DNA from: Paulinella micropora | Taxonomy: Eukaryota; Cercozoa; Imbricatea; Euglyphida | Direction: 5' to 3' | DNA length: 64,000 nucleotides | Assembly: GCA_009731375.1 (NCBI GenBank) | Contig: BJOX01000088.1 | Location: 613,385-677,384, forward strand | Shown: positions 33,445 to 47,952 of the stretch, one piece after another | How the letters are laid out: every line of letters begins with the position of its first letter | Position numbering within the stretch: the stretch's first letter is position 1 | Translations under genes and position numbers: made by a program | Notes under the pieces: model-generated | Databases searched by the model: none | What the model was told of the DNA's origin: nothing | The model's input: the letters and a program-made list of their open reading frames with translations, nothing else

Positions 33445-34985
33445 CATGTACAGAGAGAGAGAGAGAGATCGAGAGGGAGGGAGGGAGAGAGAGATAGAGA
33501 GAGAGATCTTGAGAGAAGGAAAGAAAAGAGAGAGAGAGAGATAGAGAGAGATACTAATACTAGAGAGAGAGTGAGAGAGAGAGAGACAGAGATGCCTGAC
33601 TGGTAAAAAAAATTCAAAAAATCCTTACGGGTGTAAAATCTACTCTTTGATCAATAACATGCACTCTTAGTAGGAAACATTACAAAGGCGGGGGGAAAAT
33701 CAAACAAATGCTTTTTTAATTATTTGAACCGCCCACATTTGGTAAAAATACTAAATTTTGTTTTTGGCACACTTCCTGACTCCTTTTCCTGATTTCTTAT
33801 CGAGGGCACGTTCTTTTCCTGATTTCTTATTGCGGGCCGAACGTACCATTGAAACTTTCAAGGTATAAAATTTTTTACCTTGAAACATGGAAAAAAATTT
33901 TAAGGTATACCTTGAATCATAGTGTGAGCCGAAGGCAATCCACAAAACATTCTAACAGGACTTAGCGCAAGATAATTAATACTAACATAATTATGTCCGG
34001 CGGGAGATGAATATGGCATAGTCCAAGATAATTAATACTAACATAAGGCGACATGAAGGGACTTGCTTACCATTTCATTTACAGCCAACGACAATCCTGT
34101 AAGAGTTTCATTGTTTCAAGGTATAGAAATCAATAACTTGAGGCTTTTATCAATTCAATGTATAGAAATCACTACCTTGATGCTATTCAAGATAAAAAAA
34201 ATCAATACCTTGAGGTTTTTCAGGGTATACATTGACAGTTTCAGGGTATACCTTGAAGAAACGGGCTTGTAGTGTTCCCACCCTTTCTTTTTACCATCTC
34301 TTTTGGCTTTACTTTTTCCCTTTGAACTTGTTGGACCTTGTTTCAGTATAAACGTTAGACTTTTCAAGTGATGTAACATTTTATTAAACAAAAACTCTGC
34401 TGTTAAGTTTGGTACTTTGACTTTAAGTGGACCTTCCCTCTGCACTGTTCGCTCATCCGGGCCAGAACCCAGAAATCGGTATAGAACGGGCAGAGAAATC
34501 TGGGTCAAACCCAGAACCCAGAATTCTGGGTGGTGTAGAACTTAGTGTTTTTGAAAATTGGCAGAATGACAACTTGTTCGTTGGTGGTGTGGTTCTGTTG
34601 AAGCACATACTGCCTCAACCATAACACATAACAAAACAGTTTTGATCAATGCTTGATTGCATATGTGTCTGTGTCACTTTCCTTGTGTTTTTTGTGAGTG
34701 TGTGTTCCTTTTTTGTTCTCAAACCTGTTCACAGAAATCAGACCTGTTGGTTTTCTTTGGTGCCACTGAAATTTCACTGACAGCTTGACGTTTTTTACGG
34801 ACTGCCACAAACCCCAGCGCACCCTTAATGGAAAATGTTAAATTCGTAAAAACCACTCAGTCCCACTGCCCCCCCTCAAAACAAGCTGAGTTCTAGCTTT
34901 TATAAGATGAGCCACGCAGGCCCACGCCAGCCTTCCTGATTAAAAAAAGGAAATTTTTCCAAAAATTTTGGGCCACGGTGAGCCA
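31765..34985. other. Gene-poor stretch with palindrome arrays and inverted repeats
   Basis: I see no convincing gene. The stretch holds palindrome arrays (32058-32235, 32653-32758, 32928-32962, 33862-33916, 34117-34255), a perfect 15-bp hairpin (32861-32875 with 32891-32905), (GA)n runs (32975-33010, 33320-33590) and two direct copies of a GTTAATCATCTTGCGCC repeat near 32600 and 32790, with inverted copies near 33965 and 34024. Confidence 0.6.
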
Positions 34986-34997
34986 CGGCCGTGCGTA

Positions 34998-35056
34998 GTA
35001 GTAGTAGTAGTAGTAGTAAGTAGTAGTAGTAAACTTAGTAAGTAGTAGTAGTAGTT

Positions 35057-35147
<91 letters not shown>

Positions 35148-35152
35148 AAGTG

Positions 35153-35227
<75 letters not shown>

Positions 35228-35360
35228 ATAAGTAGTAAGTAGTACGTAGTAAGTAGTAAGTAGCAAGTAGTAAGTAGCAAGTAGCGAGTAGCGAGTAGCG
35301 GGTAGTGAGTTGTGAGTAGTGAGTAGTGGTAGTGGTAGTGGTAGTAGTAGTAGTAGCAAT
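34998..35360. repeat. (TAG/GTA)n microsatellite
   Basis: More than 100 GTA units with interruptions. Confidence 0.9.
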
Positions 35361-35439
35361 TCATTGGACAGTATTTTCTTATCATGATATTCTTATCGCA
35401 GTTAAATCATTTGCAAAAATGCCTTGTGCTTCTCTTTTT

Positions 35440-35442
35440 CTT

Positions 35443-35487
<45 letters not shown>

Positions 35488-35585
35488 CTCTATCTCTCTT
35501 TCTCTCTTTCTCTCGTTCTCTCTATTCTTTCCCTCTACTCATTCTCTAATCACCGCGTGCTCTTTCTACTCACTCGAGCTCTCTA

Positions 35586-35662
<77 letters not shown>

Positions 35663-36150
35663 CTTGATCTCCCTTATCCCTTTTTATATCTCTCTCTACT
35701 CAGTCTCTACTCAGTCTCTACTCTCTCTCTCTCTATCTCTCTCCTTGATCTCTCCCTTATCCCTTTTTAAATCTCTCTCTACTCACTCTCTACTCATTCT
35801 TTATATTAGTACTCTCTCTCTCTCTCTCTCTCTTATCTCTCTCTTATCTCTCCTGTACCTCTCTCATCTCTCTACTCACACTCTACTCTCTCTCTCTACT
35901 CACTCTTCATATTAGTACCTCACTTCTCTCTCTCTCTCTCTCTCTCTCTCTTTCACTCTGCTCATTTTTTACTCACTCTCTACTCTTTCACTCTCTACTC
36001 TCTCTAATACTCACTCTCTGTTCAATCTTTATATTAGTAACTCCAATTCTTTCTTTCTTTCTCTCTCTCTCTCTCTCACTCTCTCTCCTCATTCTCTGTT
36101 CATCTCTCTCTCTCTCTCTCATTCTCTGTTCATTTTGTACTCACTCTCTT
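35440..36150. repeat. (CT)n/(TCTACTCA)n block
   Basis: CT-rich DNA in which ACTCTCTACTCA-type units are interspersed; no gene. Confidence 0.85.
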
Positions 36151-36164
36151 CTCACTTTCTATGC

Positions 36165-36167
<3 letters not shown>

Positions 36168-36195
<28 letters not shown>

Positions 36196-36307
36196 TAGTA
36201 GTAGTAGCAGCAGCAGCAGTAGTAATAGCAGTAGATAGTAGTGTAGTAGTGTAGTAGTAGTAGTGTAGTAGTAGTAGTAGTAATAGCAGTAGTGTAGTAG
36301 TAGTAGT

Positions 36308-36370
<63 letters not shown>

Positions 36371-36572
36371 AAGCAGAAGCAGTAATAGTAGCAATAGTAA
36401 AAGTAGCATGCGCAGCAGCAGCAGTAGCATGCGCAGCAGCAGCAGTAGTAGTAGTAGCAGCAGCAGTAGTACTAGTAGCAGTACCAGTAGCAGTAGTAGT
36501 AGCAGTACCAGTAGCAGTAGTAGTAGTAGTAGTAGTAGTAGTAATAGTAATGGTAGTATAGAAGTAGTAGAT

Positions 36573-36627
<55 letters not shown>

Positions 36628-36700
36628 TATAGTAGTAGTAGTAGTAGTAGTAGTAGCAGTATACATAGTAGCTATAGTAGTGGCAGTAGTAGTGATAGCT
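36168..36700. repeat. (GTA)n/(GCA)n microsatellite
   Basis: GTA and GCA triplets fill the stretch; apparent long reading frames are artefacts of the repeat. Confidence 0.9.
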
Positions 36701-36837
36701 TGCAGTTGCGAAGCGCGAAGTACAGGATTCAAATGCTGCATGCATAGATATAAACATATATACAAAATCATATGTAAGTTAGTACCTGGTCTGCATCAGC
36801 CACGGGTGGTGTTTCCGTTCCCACCTTAGCAGACACA

Positions 36838-37168
36838 CATGCATGCATACATACATACATACATACATACATGCATACATGCATACATAAATACATACAC
36901 ACATACATACACATACATACATACACATACATGCATGCATACATACACATACATACATACATCTATACATCTATACATACATACATACATGCATACATAC
37001 ATACATATGTATGTCCACCAATCCATCCATTCACGTACGCATCTATGCATCTATCCATCCGTCCATCCGTCTATCTAACCCTAGATACGTACATACATAC
37101 ATACATACATAAATACATACATACATATATACAATATACGTGCGTACATACGTACAAACATACATACA

Positions 37169-37200
<32 letters not shown>

Positions 37201-37600
37201 CATGCATAGATACATTCATACATATACGTGTTACATGCATGCATGCATGCGTACATACATACATACGTGGGATGACTGGGTGCATGGATGGATCAATGGA
37301 TGAATCGATGGGTGGGAGGCTGTGTGGTTGACTCGCATTTTGCTTGCATACATAGGACACATACATACATATGTGCATACATACACACACACATACATGC
37401 ATACATGCATACACACAATACATGCATACATGCATACACACAATACATGCATACAAATAGACATACACGCATAATATAACATAATATAATTATAGCATAA
37501 CATGTATAATTCGCAATCTCGGCTGCTCAGCTGCAGGTGGGTCAGAACCACCAACCGTGCATGAACATTGTAATACATACATGCATACATACATACATCC
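36838..37600. repeat. (CATA)n microsatellite block
   Basis: CATA units with CATC and CATG variants in several runs, with short unique segments such as 37320-37350 and 37500-37560. Confidence 0.9.
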
Positions 37601-37665
37601 ATGACATGTTTTCCCTTGCCTGATTTATTTATTCATTATTTTTTGCAAGTTAATTCCAGATATCG

Positions 37666-39458
37666 ATGTTGGCGGTCGCCTTGCTTTCTCGACTCGTGCT
37701 GTGCTCGCACATCTTGGCGGCGCACGGGACCACCTCCAGCTGTACCAGCAGGTCGCATCAGAACTGCAACCATTACATACATGAGAAGTCCTTGCTGGTA
37801 AATTCTATAATCGATGACTTTCGATCGCGAACGCTTCGAGCTCAGCCTATTCTTCTGTCCAAACCCTGTGTACGTAGTGGCTCATTATAAGCTATTATCA
37901 GGATCTTTGAAATAAGCTACTGCGCAAATAAAAACGACCAGAAACTACTGAGGACGGAGAGCTTGAAGTCTTGCTAATTACTATTGCTCTAAGGAACGAG
38001 GAGAAAGAGGAAGAAGAGGACCAGGATGAGAAGGAAAAAGAAATAGAAGAACAAAAACAAGAACAAAATCAAAGAAGAAGAAGAAGGAGAGGAGGAGAAC
38101 GAAGAAGAAGAAGAAGAAGAAGAAGAAGAACAAGAAGAACAAGAAGAAAAAGAAGAAGAAAAACAGGAGGAGGAGCAGGAGGAGAAAGAAGAACAAGAAG
38201 AACAAGATGAACAAGGAGGACGAAGAAGAGGAAGAAGAGGAAGAAGAGGAGGACGAAGAAGAAGATGATGATGATGATAATTAAGAAGAAGATGAAGAAG
38301 ATGATGAAGATGAAGAAGAAAAAGATGAAGAAAGGAGGAGGAGGAGAAAGAAGGAGGAGGAGGAGAAAGAAGAAGAAGGAGGAGGAGAAAGAAGAAGAAC
38401 AATGAGAAAGAGGAGGACGAAGAGGAAGAAGAAGAAGAAGCAAGAAGTAGCAAGAAAGAAGAAGAAAGAAGAAGAAGAAAGAAGCAGACGAAGAAGAAGA
38501 AGAAGAAGAAGAACAAGGAAAAGAAGAAGAAGAAGAAAGAAGAAGGAGGAGGAAGAAAAAGGAGATGAAGAAGAAAGAGGAAGAAGAAGAGGAGGAGGAA
38601 GAAGAACAAGAAGAACAAGAAGAGTAATGAGAAGAAGAAGAGAAGGATCCGGAGGAGGATGAGGAGGAGGAGGAAGAAGAAGAAGAGGAAAAGGAGAAGA
38701 AAGAAGAAGAATAAGAAAATAAACACAGGAGCAGGAATTTCAGGAGGAATAAGAAGAGGAATAAGAGGAAGAATAATAATAGGAGAAGAAGAGGAACAGA
38801 AACAGGAAGAAGGAGGAGGAGGAGGAGAAGAAGAAGAAAATACGTACATGCCATATGTACATGGACATGCAGATCCTCTCATACAGACAAATATATACCT
38901 AGCATGCATTAATGCAGGACATGCATACCAAATATACATATAGACAGACAAAATTGTCGAAGAGTACTTTAAGACTATATGCTGCGCTTGCGGACACATT
39001 TCAACCCTGTAGCGAACATCACTAGTCAGGCGGAGAGTTACAGCACTGTGTTGGCTTTGTTGTCAGCCCACGCAGCTTGCAAAGTCGCTTGATGGCTCGC
39101 GCGTTGGAAAGCATCTTAAGCTTCAAGAGCTTTGTAGTAAAAAAATCAAACATGCATAGAAGAAATCAATTAAAGATATATATAATACTATCTGTCATAT
39201 ATTTAACTATTTTTTATGTATGTATGTATGTATGTATGTGTTTGTTTGTTCGCTTCTAATAAATCATAGTCAGCAGCACTGTTTGGAGCCCACCCACCCG
39301 CAACCGCTGGCAAAGTCGCCAGAAGTCGACAGCTCCTGGTCTCAGAGACTCTCTCTATATCTATCTATCTATCTATCTATATCTTTATAATTATATATAT
39401 ATATATATATATATAATATCTTTTTATGTCTCTATCTATCTCTCTCACACACACTGAG

Positions 39459-39529
<71 letters not shown>

Positions 39530-39847
39530 TCGACTTTATTCTTTCAGGCGAGTCACTATTATAAAGTACATTCAGCCTGATATCAAGGCATACTTTTGTT
39601 TTTAGCATATTCTGCTCACTATTACTTTTGCAGTGATTAGTTTGAAGTTCATCAAAGGCCATATAATGAGTCATGCATGTGGAACGGGTGTTGGACTCAC
39701 TAATGCTCCATGTAAAGATACCCCATAGCCCCAGATAACCCCCAGACTGGTTTGAAGCTTTGAGGTCGGCATCAAGCTGCCTAAGGCTCTCTTTCTCACC
39801 CCTGATGATCCCTGCTGCTCACACTGTCCTGGCCAAAGCCTAACAAC

Positions 39848-39886
<39 letters not shown>

Positions 39887-42800
39887 TTTGTTTGTTTGTT
39901 TATTTATAGATATAATTTGTTGATTTATTCAACTATTTATTGAAATTTATTTCTTCAAATTTATAGAAGTACGCGCACAGAAATAATATTATACATACAT
40001 ACATAGAGACATACTATATTATATTACTAATGCATTGATTGCGATTTTTCATTCATTTTCTCTTCTGCAGGTTTTCCCTTTTCCGCTCCTTCTACGCGGC
40101 GGACGGCACGCAGGCTGGCAGCCAGGCCAGTCCAAGTTCATCCATCTTCATGACATCCATCTTCCCCGCCCCGACCCGCGTTGTGGTCATAAACCTCGAA
40201 CGTGAGTCACAAGTAAGTAAGTATGTAGTACCTTACGTATGTATGTATTGCATAGTCATGCTATGTATGTATTGCATGTATGTTGATAATACTATGTAAG
40301 TAGGTATGTACGTATGACATTTTATGTATGCGTGTATGTATGTATATATGTATGCATGTATCACAGCGCTTGGCCGACTTCCGGCGGCTCGCGCGCCAAC
40401 TCGGCCTGTTAGACCTGGTATGTATGAAATGTATATTATGCATGTCATTTATGTCATGTTATGTATGTATGTATGCATGTATGTATGTATAGCTACTGAT
40501 ACAACCAGGAGTGGACGGGGCTCAGCTGGGAGAGGCAGGTTTGCGTCGCTACGCGGCAGAAAAGCTCGGCATTACCGCAGAGCTGGATTTCAAGCTAAAC
40601 GAGAGATGGTTCGGCAAGCCGGCCGGTATGTTTGGCTGCTCCTTCTCGCATATGACCGCCCTGCAGGACTTTCTAGCCAGGTATGTATGTATGTACTTAC
40701 GTATGTATGCATGTGTGAATGTATGTGTGTATGTATGTCTGTATGTATGAATGTATGTATGTATGTATTAGCAAGGATGAGTTCTTGTTGCTGCTGGAGG
40801 ATGACATCTCTCCCGGCCGCGGTATTATATATGTATATGTATATGCATATGCATATGCATATGTACATGTATATGTATATGTATGTGTGTACGTGTATAT
40901 GTATAAGGTATATTATAGGTATATGAATAGGTATGTGTATAATATGTAGATATATATATTATATATATATATATATGTAGGCGTGCAGGATGCTACCCAC
41001 GCGCTGCAGCAGGTCAGGCAGCTGCAGCTGGAGCAAACGCGGGCCATGGACGTGCTCTGGCTGAGTTTCGTTGACGTGCTGTCGGCGCAGCTACTGGGGC
41101 CCGGCCGGTTGAAGACTGCACGCTGCCTCGAGCGACACGGGCTCGACTGCAAAATCTATGGCACCGCCGCCATCATGTACTCGCGGCACGCAGCTGCTTG
41201 GCTACTGGCCGCAGCGCGCACGGACCCTTCGCGGCCCATCGATTGCATCGTTTCAGAGGCTTTGAGCATGTCGTCCCTGCGGACTCGGCTAGCGCTGCCC
41301 AGTGTGTTCGTGCAAGACCGCTTGAAGTATAACAGCTCCATACGTGACACCACCGTGGTGGTCGAAGACACACTGGCAAAGGGGCCTTGGGGCGTGACCA
41401 CGGCGGAGTATACGCAACTTCTAGACTACATCCACAAGTCTGTGAACGGTGGAAAGGATGAGGATGCGCCGCTGCAGCACTTGGGGACTATCTTTGCGCA
41501 GTTGCTGCAAAAGCAGCCCAAGGAGCTTTCCACGCTTCTGCAACACATGCGGGGGCTCGAGCTGAGGCCTGGGCAGCAGACATCAGTGCTGGAATATGCA
41601 GGAATCGCACTCAGACAAGCCCATTCGAATGCCCACAGCTGTGCCAGTCATGTTGAAATATCTGACCCGTGCGATGGCTTGCTGGAGGTTGTGCCTGTGG
41701 ACGGACCTGTCAAAACGCAATCGCATGTTAATCAATGTAAGCGCATGGAAACTGTAGAGTGGGCGCCTCCAAGTCCCGAACCACAATTCAAAACGCGGTC
41801 ACGTGCCATTGATGGTAGACTCGTGGAAGTGGCGGACTGGAGTGTGGAAGCTGCGGAATGGCAGCCTGCTGCATCACCAAGAGAGGTGCCAGAAGAGCCA
41901 CCGAGGTGGGGCTTCACGCAAGATATGCACAGTGCAGCCTTTACCATTGCGCTACAGGAAGCGATGGAAAGCAATGGGAAAACACTGGAGGAAGCCGCTG
42001 CCGACGTTGACGCCTGCTTCTCGCCCCAGTTCTTTGCCCGCTTCCTTGTCCCGGACCAGGCACTCGAGCTTGCTGGTCCTGAGTCAGAGTCCGCCGCAGA
42101 CACGACAGCCGTTTGTGAGTGCCCAGGTGCAGCATCGGCCTCTGCCGCGGCGTCCAGCAGTGCGCCTTCTTCTCATTGTGAGACACCTCTCCCATTTTCG
42201 TCGTGCTCTTTCTCTCCCTGGCCTGGGCGGCGAGCGGCGGTCTTGCTGCCTGCCGCGGCGACCGCGCTGCAACAGTCAGTCCAGACCTGGCGCGCCGCCC
42301 ACCTCCGCACCCAGTGTCGGGTGGAGATCATGAACCTGGTGCGACGGGCAGACCGCAAGGAGCACATGCAGGGCTTGATGGAGCGCCTGGGGCTCCTGCA
42401 AGCGCGAGTGGTCACCGCGTATGATGGAAAGTCCTTAGGCAAAGGTGGCCTCCGGGCTGTAAGCAGGGATCTCAAGATTATGTCCGAGCTGGACTTGGAA
42501 AGCCAGACGAGGACAACAATGTATGCCATGGAGGAAACAGCCTTGTTGTTTTCTGTGATGAACATTCTTACGGGCTTTCTGCAAAGTAAACAAACCACCG
42601 CTCTGGTTCTGGAGGACGATCTCTCTCTTTACCAAAATGATTCGCATGGACACCGCGAGGTGTTCAAGCTCCTGAGCCAGCTGTCCCACAGCCCGCGCTA
42701 TGACGTAATTTGGCTTGAGCACTCACTCGTGATGGCAGCCCAGCTTCAAGGTGATGAACGCATCAAAACCCTGCAAGCACAGGGTGCGGACTTTGCCGTC

Positions 42801-45463
42801 TCTGGCACAGGTGCTATGCTCTTTTCAAGATTGGGAGCGGAGAAGTTTTTACAACTGGCGCGCCTGAATGCCTCCCTTCCTTACAACCACATCTTGAATA
42901 TGTTGGTATTAAAACACGGGACAGTCGCTCTTTTGGCAGATCCACCACTCTTCGAACAAATGCATCGACGCTTCGGCACCGACAAGAATCCCAGCATTGA
43001 CAAGGCTTGGTTGCTCTCTGCCATGGCGGCGCGCCATCGCCAATTTCAAACGCACACACATTGGGTGCCGGCTGTCCGAGGCCTGTCGTATGCCCGCGAT
43101 GCGCTGCAGTTGTACTTGGAGCAAGTCAGGCAGCGGTCCGACTTACATACATACATGTACATGTAGCATACATACATACATACATAGGCCTGGCGAGGAG
43201 CTGGACCTGGACGTGCTCGGCCAAGAGGTTCCTCAGCTCTTAGCAGCCTACCCGGCCCTTGCATGCGACTCCGACCTTATGCAACTCACCAGCAAGTCTG
43301 AGTTTCCAAACCTGAAGTCTGTGGCAACTTGTGATTATGCCGCGGATGCAGTCTTCGTCATCTCGCCCCGCAACGCCATGGGACCCTTATGGCTGCCCCT
43401 GATGTCGCTCGTAGCACCTAGCTTGGAAGTAATTGAAGCTTATGAAACAGCCCGGACCAGCAATCTTTTCTACACTGCAGAGGGCGCAATGCCCGAGCTG
43501 ATGTTTCAAGGAGACAGTGCCGAACTGCGAGCCCGGATTCTGTCTCACCGCCGTGCACTGCAGCGTTTCCTGGCTACAAATTACACAACGTTGTTGGTCC
43601 TTGAGCACGAGCTGAATTTGATAGCACCACTGCATCAACTGAGCAACCACTGCCGCAGCCTCCCGCCCCAAGCGGAATGGAGCAGCCTAGCAGGAGATAT
43701 CAACTCCGCAAGGCACAGCATGCAGATGAACGGCAGCGCTAGCGTTTGGAAGTTCACGTGCACCCAAACCGCTCACGCCTACTTCATCACTCGCTCAGGC
43801 GCAGCAAAAGCTCTAAGTCACACTTTGCCCATTTTTGGATCGATGAACACTATGCTCTCGCAGATGAGCTACAGAGGAGGAATCGATGGCTACGTTGCTT
43901 TCCCTCCTTTTTTCCGCTTTTCTAAGGCTAGTTCGATGCCTTGCGAGCTATTGTCCGATACTGCAACTGGAAATTTTCCCGGCGCGGAGGAACTGCCAAT
44001 CAAAATTTTGTCTTCACTCAAATATTCGTCTGTAGACACGTACTTCCATTTTAGGGCTCTGGCTGCGGAAAGCCACCAGCCACTCACTCTCATGCAAAGC
44101 GAAGCTTGGAGGATAAAGCAGGCCAGTTTAGTAACGTTTGGTCCCTCTGCCGTCCGCAGTGAGGCCCAGCAGTTGCAGCAGCACCACTGCAAGGTACGTA
44201 CGTATGTAATAGTTGTATGTATGTATGTATGTATGCATGTATGCATCTATGTATGTATTTTCTTTTGTATGTATGCATCTGTGCCTCTATGTTATGTAAC
44301 TATGTGTGTATGCATGTATGTATGTCGTAGGCGGAGTCGCTGGGCCTGCTTCAGCCGTTGGTGACATTGAAGAAATGTTAGGGACAAAATTCTACCAGCA
44401 GATGTCTGAGCTTGGCCTTGACAAGGTGGTGATATATGGCCTTCGCCATGGGGATAACGATGCTTTTCACACTCACAGATTCATGCATGCAGCTTTTTTC
44501 AGTGCGATAGTGGCAATGCTGCAGCATGCTCCCCGTCCAATCTCGGTGTGCCATTTCGCTCCGACAGACGGCCCTGGCATGACTGAATTGCTCACCCGCG
44601 CCCTAATCGTGGCGTCCCCGCAGTTCATGGTCTTTCAGCAAGACCCCGCGCTGTTGTTATTGCCTGCGTCTGCCTCCAACGTGTACATCTTGCATGGCGA
44701 TGTGCCCCTCCACTTGCAAGCTTTACAGCCCATGGGCAGGGTGCTGCGCTGGCTGGTGTGGGGACCCTCAGCCTCCCCGCCCGTGGTCATACAGACATAA
44801 ACGCGCACACACACACAAACACACACACACGCACACAGGTTGATTCACGCGAGTTCGTGCTACGCATGCCCTGGCAGCCTGACCTAGGTATGTATGCACG
44901 TATGTATGTATCTATGTATGAATTAGTATATATGTATGTATACATGTATGTATGTATATATATATATATGTATATATATATAGTATAAACAATATATGTG
45001 TGTGTATCTATGTATCTATGTATGTGTGTATGCATGTGTAAAGACGAGTGCTGGGTCCCCGTGCCCACTGCACCCACTCCTCAACACAAGTTTTTCTCCT
45101 TCTGCCCTCGCGAGATGGTCATAACCATGCCGTGGGCCACTTTCCTTTTGCCTCGTGAGATCAGGTCTATCTATCTATCTATCTATCCATCTATCTATCT
45201 ATCTATCTATCTATCCATCCATCCATCCATCTAGGCAGCGTCAGCTGGAGCTCCAAAACGAGCTAGCAAATTTAAAGCAGAACGAGAAATCTGAATCTGG
45301 GGCTGCATTTCCAGTCATTTTCCTTGGAAGCGTCTGGCGTGAAAACATCGACAAGTTCCTGGGTTTTCTTCAGGGTTGCGCGCAAGAGGGCATATCTGTT
45401 ACTCGATATGGCCAAGAGCAGACCCTCGACGTGCTCAATCTCGATCATGCAAACAAGCTGAAG

Positions 45464-45512
<49 letters not shown>

Positions 45513-47908
45513 GTAATGGAGGTGGGAGCTCGTTCTGCAAGGGGCGCTTATGGAACGAGCCCTGGCCCCGCCTGGTACTAGGGAGCTTTGGTATCGCCTG
45601 TATCAGTCCCTTCCGTGCAAACATCACGGCTTAGCTGGGCATCGGGTTAATACTTTACCCACAGACCTCCTTGGTTGACGAAATCAGAAGCTCCTTTTTT
45701 CTGACATTAGTCGATATCTCATCAGTTGATCTCATCACTTACTCCACGAAGTGAACCAAGGCCACTTGAGGTGTCACTGACCCTCCCTTGGGCTTGATGT
45801 TTTGAAATGGGTGCCATCTGTCGACAGACAGAGAATTAGGGGATGGTGTGGGTGTGCTGGGCCCGTGGTGGGGTGCCTTATGTGTGCCTAGCCATACGCC
45901 TATAAGTCACATGCCGAAATAGCGACGGGAAGCACAATCCTGTTCCCTCAGGGTGCCCTTTCTCGCTTGTTGAGCCCGGAATAAAACCCACAGTGCTCTG
46001 TCGGTTTATACTAGACTGTCGAACAGTCTCGAAACTCCATCTGCTTACTGGGCCCTCTGTAATGGAGGTGGGAGCTCGTTCTGCAAGGGGCGCTTATGGA
46101 ACGAGCCCTGGCCCCGCCTGGTACTAGGGAGCTTTGGTATCGCCTGTATCAGTCCCTTCCGTGCAAACATCACGGCTTAGCTGGGCATCGGGTCAATACT
46201 TTATTCACAGACTTCCTTGGTTGACGAAATCAGAAGCTCCTTTTTTCTGACATTAGTCGATATCTCACCTATCTACTATCTATCTACCTATCTATCTATC
46301 TAGTACCTACCTACCTATCTATCTATCTATCTATCTATCCATCTATCTATCTATCTATCTATCCCGTTTGGCTATGCGATGTCCTAGACTAAACATATCT
46401 ATCTATCTACCTAGTACCTATCTATCTATCTATCTGTCTGTCTGTCTATCTATCTTCGGATATGCAGCGCTGATAGACCAAACATATCTTTCTATCTATC
46501 TATCTATTATCTAGGCCTTTCCTGCAGAACGGGACTTTTATGGACTTGGGCGCACTGGACTTGGAAGAGAACGTGCGCGTCAGAAATGTGCTCAAACAGT
46601 CGCCATTTGGTGTTGCACTGCAAGGAGATACTCACCTTGGATCTGGGGGTCTGGATTGCTACATTGCAGACCGTGTGTTGAATGTCATCGGCGCAGGCTT
46701 GCAGCCTGTGTCCAACAACCCCTGCGCCAAGGTATACATACATACATACATGCAAGCATATAACCTACAAACATGCAAACATCCATTTCCCTGCAGTCCT
46801 TGCGTGCTTGCTCGATGCTCTCTGCTTTGATTCGTTCTGTTCCTTCTGTTATGCATTCCCATCTGAAGCAAGAGCTGCGCCATAGATTTAATTATTAGAT
46901 AGATGAATAGATAGATAGGACCATTGGATACGTAGATAAATATNNNNNNNNNNATAGGACCATTGGATACGTAGATGAATATATACATAGGCTCACAGAT
47001 TCATAGATTCTTGGGTTCGAATTTGACAGATAGTTTATTAGGCACATAGATCAATATCTTTTTGCTTGGGTCCAGGTGCTGCTCAACTACAGCCAGGCCG
47101 TGCACGTAGCTGAACGTTCACAGGACATCTGTCGAGCTGGCCTGCGGGCTTCAACCGCCCAGGTATATATGTATGTATTTTTTTAAGGGGTGTGTCAAAA
47201 GTTCGGGTATTCTTTTTAAGTGGTTTTTGAACGAAGAATACATGCATATAATAATATCCGGGTTTCTTCTTCCTGAAGGATGCTTTGGGTCCGGAGATTC
47301 CAACGGTACGAACCAGAACTTCGTAGCCGCGCGCCCTCTGGTTGCTGAGAACGAACGGTCACGTTAAATTTGGGGCACCTGCGTTTGGCTCCATGCTGCA
47401 TTTGTGAGGCCCAGGCTAGCTTCCCCGGGGACGACCGCGTATCCCAGGGATCCACAGGGACAATCATTCCCAAAGGGACATCCTGTAGGGACATTCCCAC
47501 CAAAAATACTCAGGAGTTTAGGGACATCCCAAAAGGGGACATCCCGTACTAGGACGTCCCAGAAATCAAAATTTTGGTTATTCCTGATTATCTGTCTCGT
47601 CACTGACGTGTAAGCAGGCATGTTGAGGCATAGTTCTAGGACTTTTAGAGAAGCCTTGGATATGATATGATGATGTATGCATGCATGCTTCATTTAATAA
47701 TAATAATAATAATAATTTAAAAAAAAAATAATAATAAAATAATATAAAAAAACGCTTGAAAAGTGTAGCGAGAACTTTTTTCACATACTTATGTATTATA
47801 TAGTATGTATGCATGTATAGAAAAAAGCTAACGGGCGAGGATTGGCAACCCTGCTCGAGCTGATGGAACAGGTCTATCTCTCTCGGAGCTCTCTCTCTCT
47901 CTCTCACC

Positions 47909-47952
<44 letters not shown>

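Noticed and set aside
35040-36757. Long reading frames through GTA, CT and GCA repeats
   Set aside because: They consist only of the translated microsatellite (poly-Tyr, Leu, Ser, Thr) and are open in several frames at once.
37981-38999. 336-codon minus-strand frame through the purine tract
   Set aside because: It is the complement of (GAA)n/(GGA)n and gives only Leu/Ser/Phe/Pro; it lies in a probable intron.
47160-47360. Tc/mariner element in the last glycosyltransferase intron
   Set aside because: Only a short TIR-like string is seen; there is no matching inverted end and no transposase.
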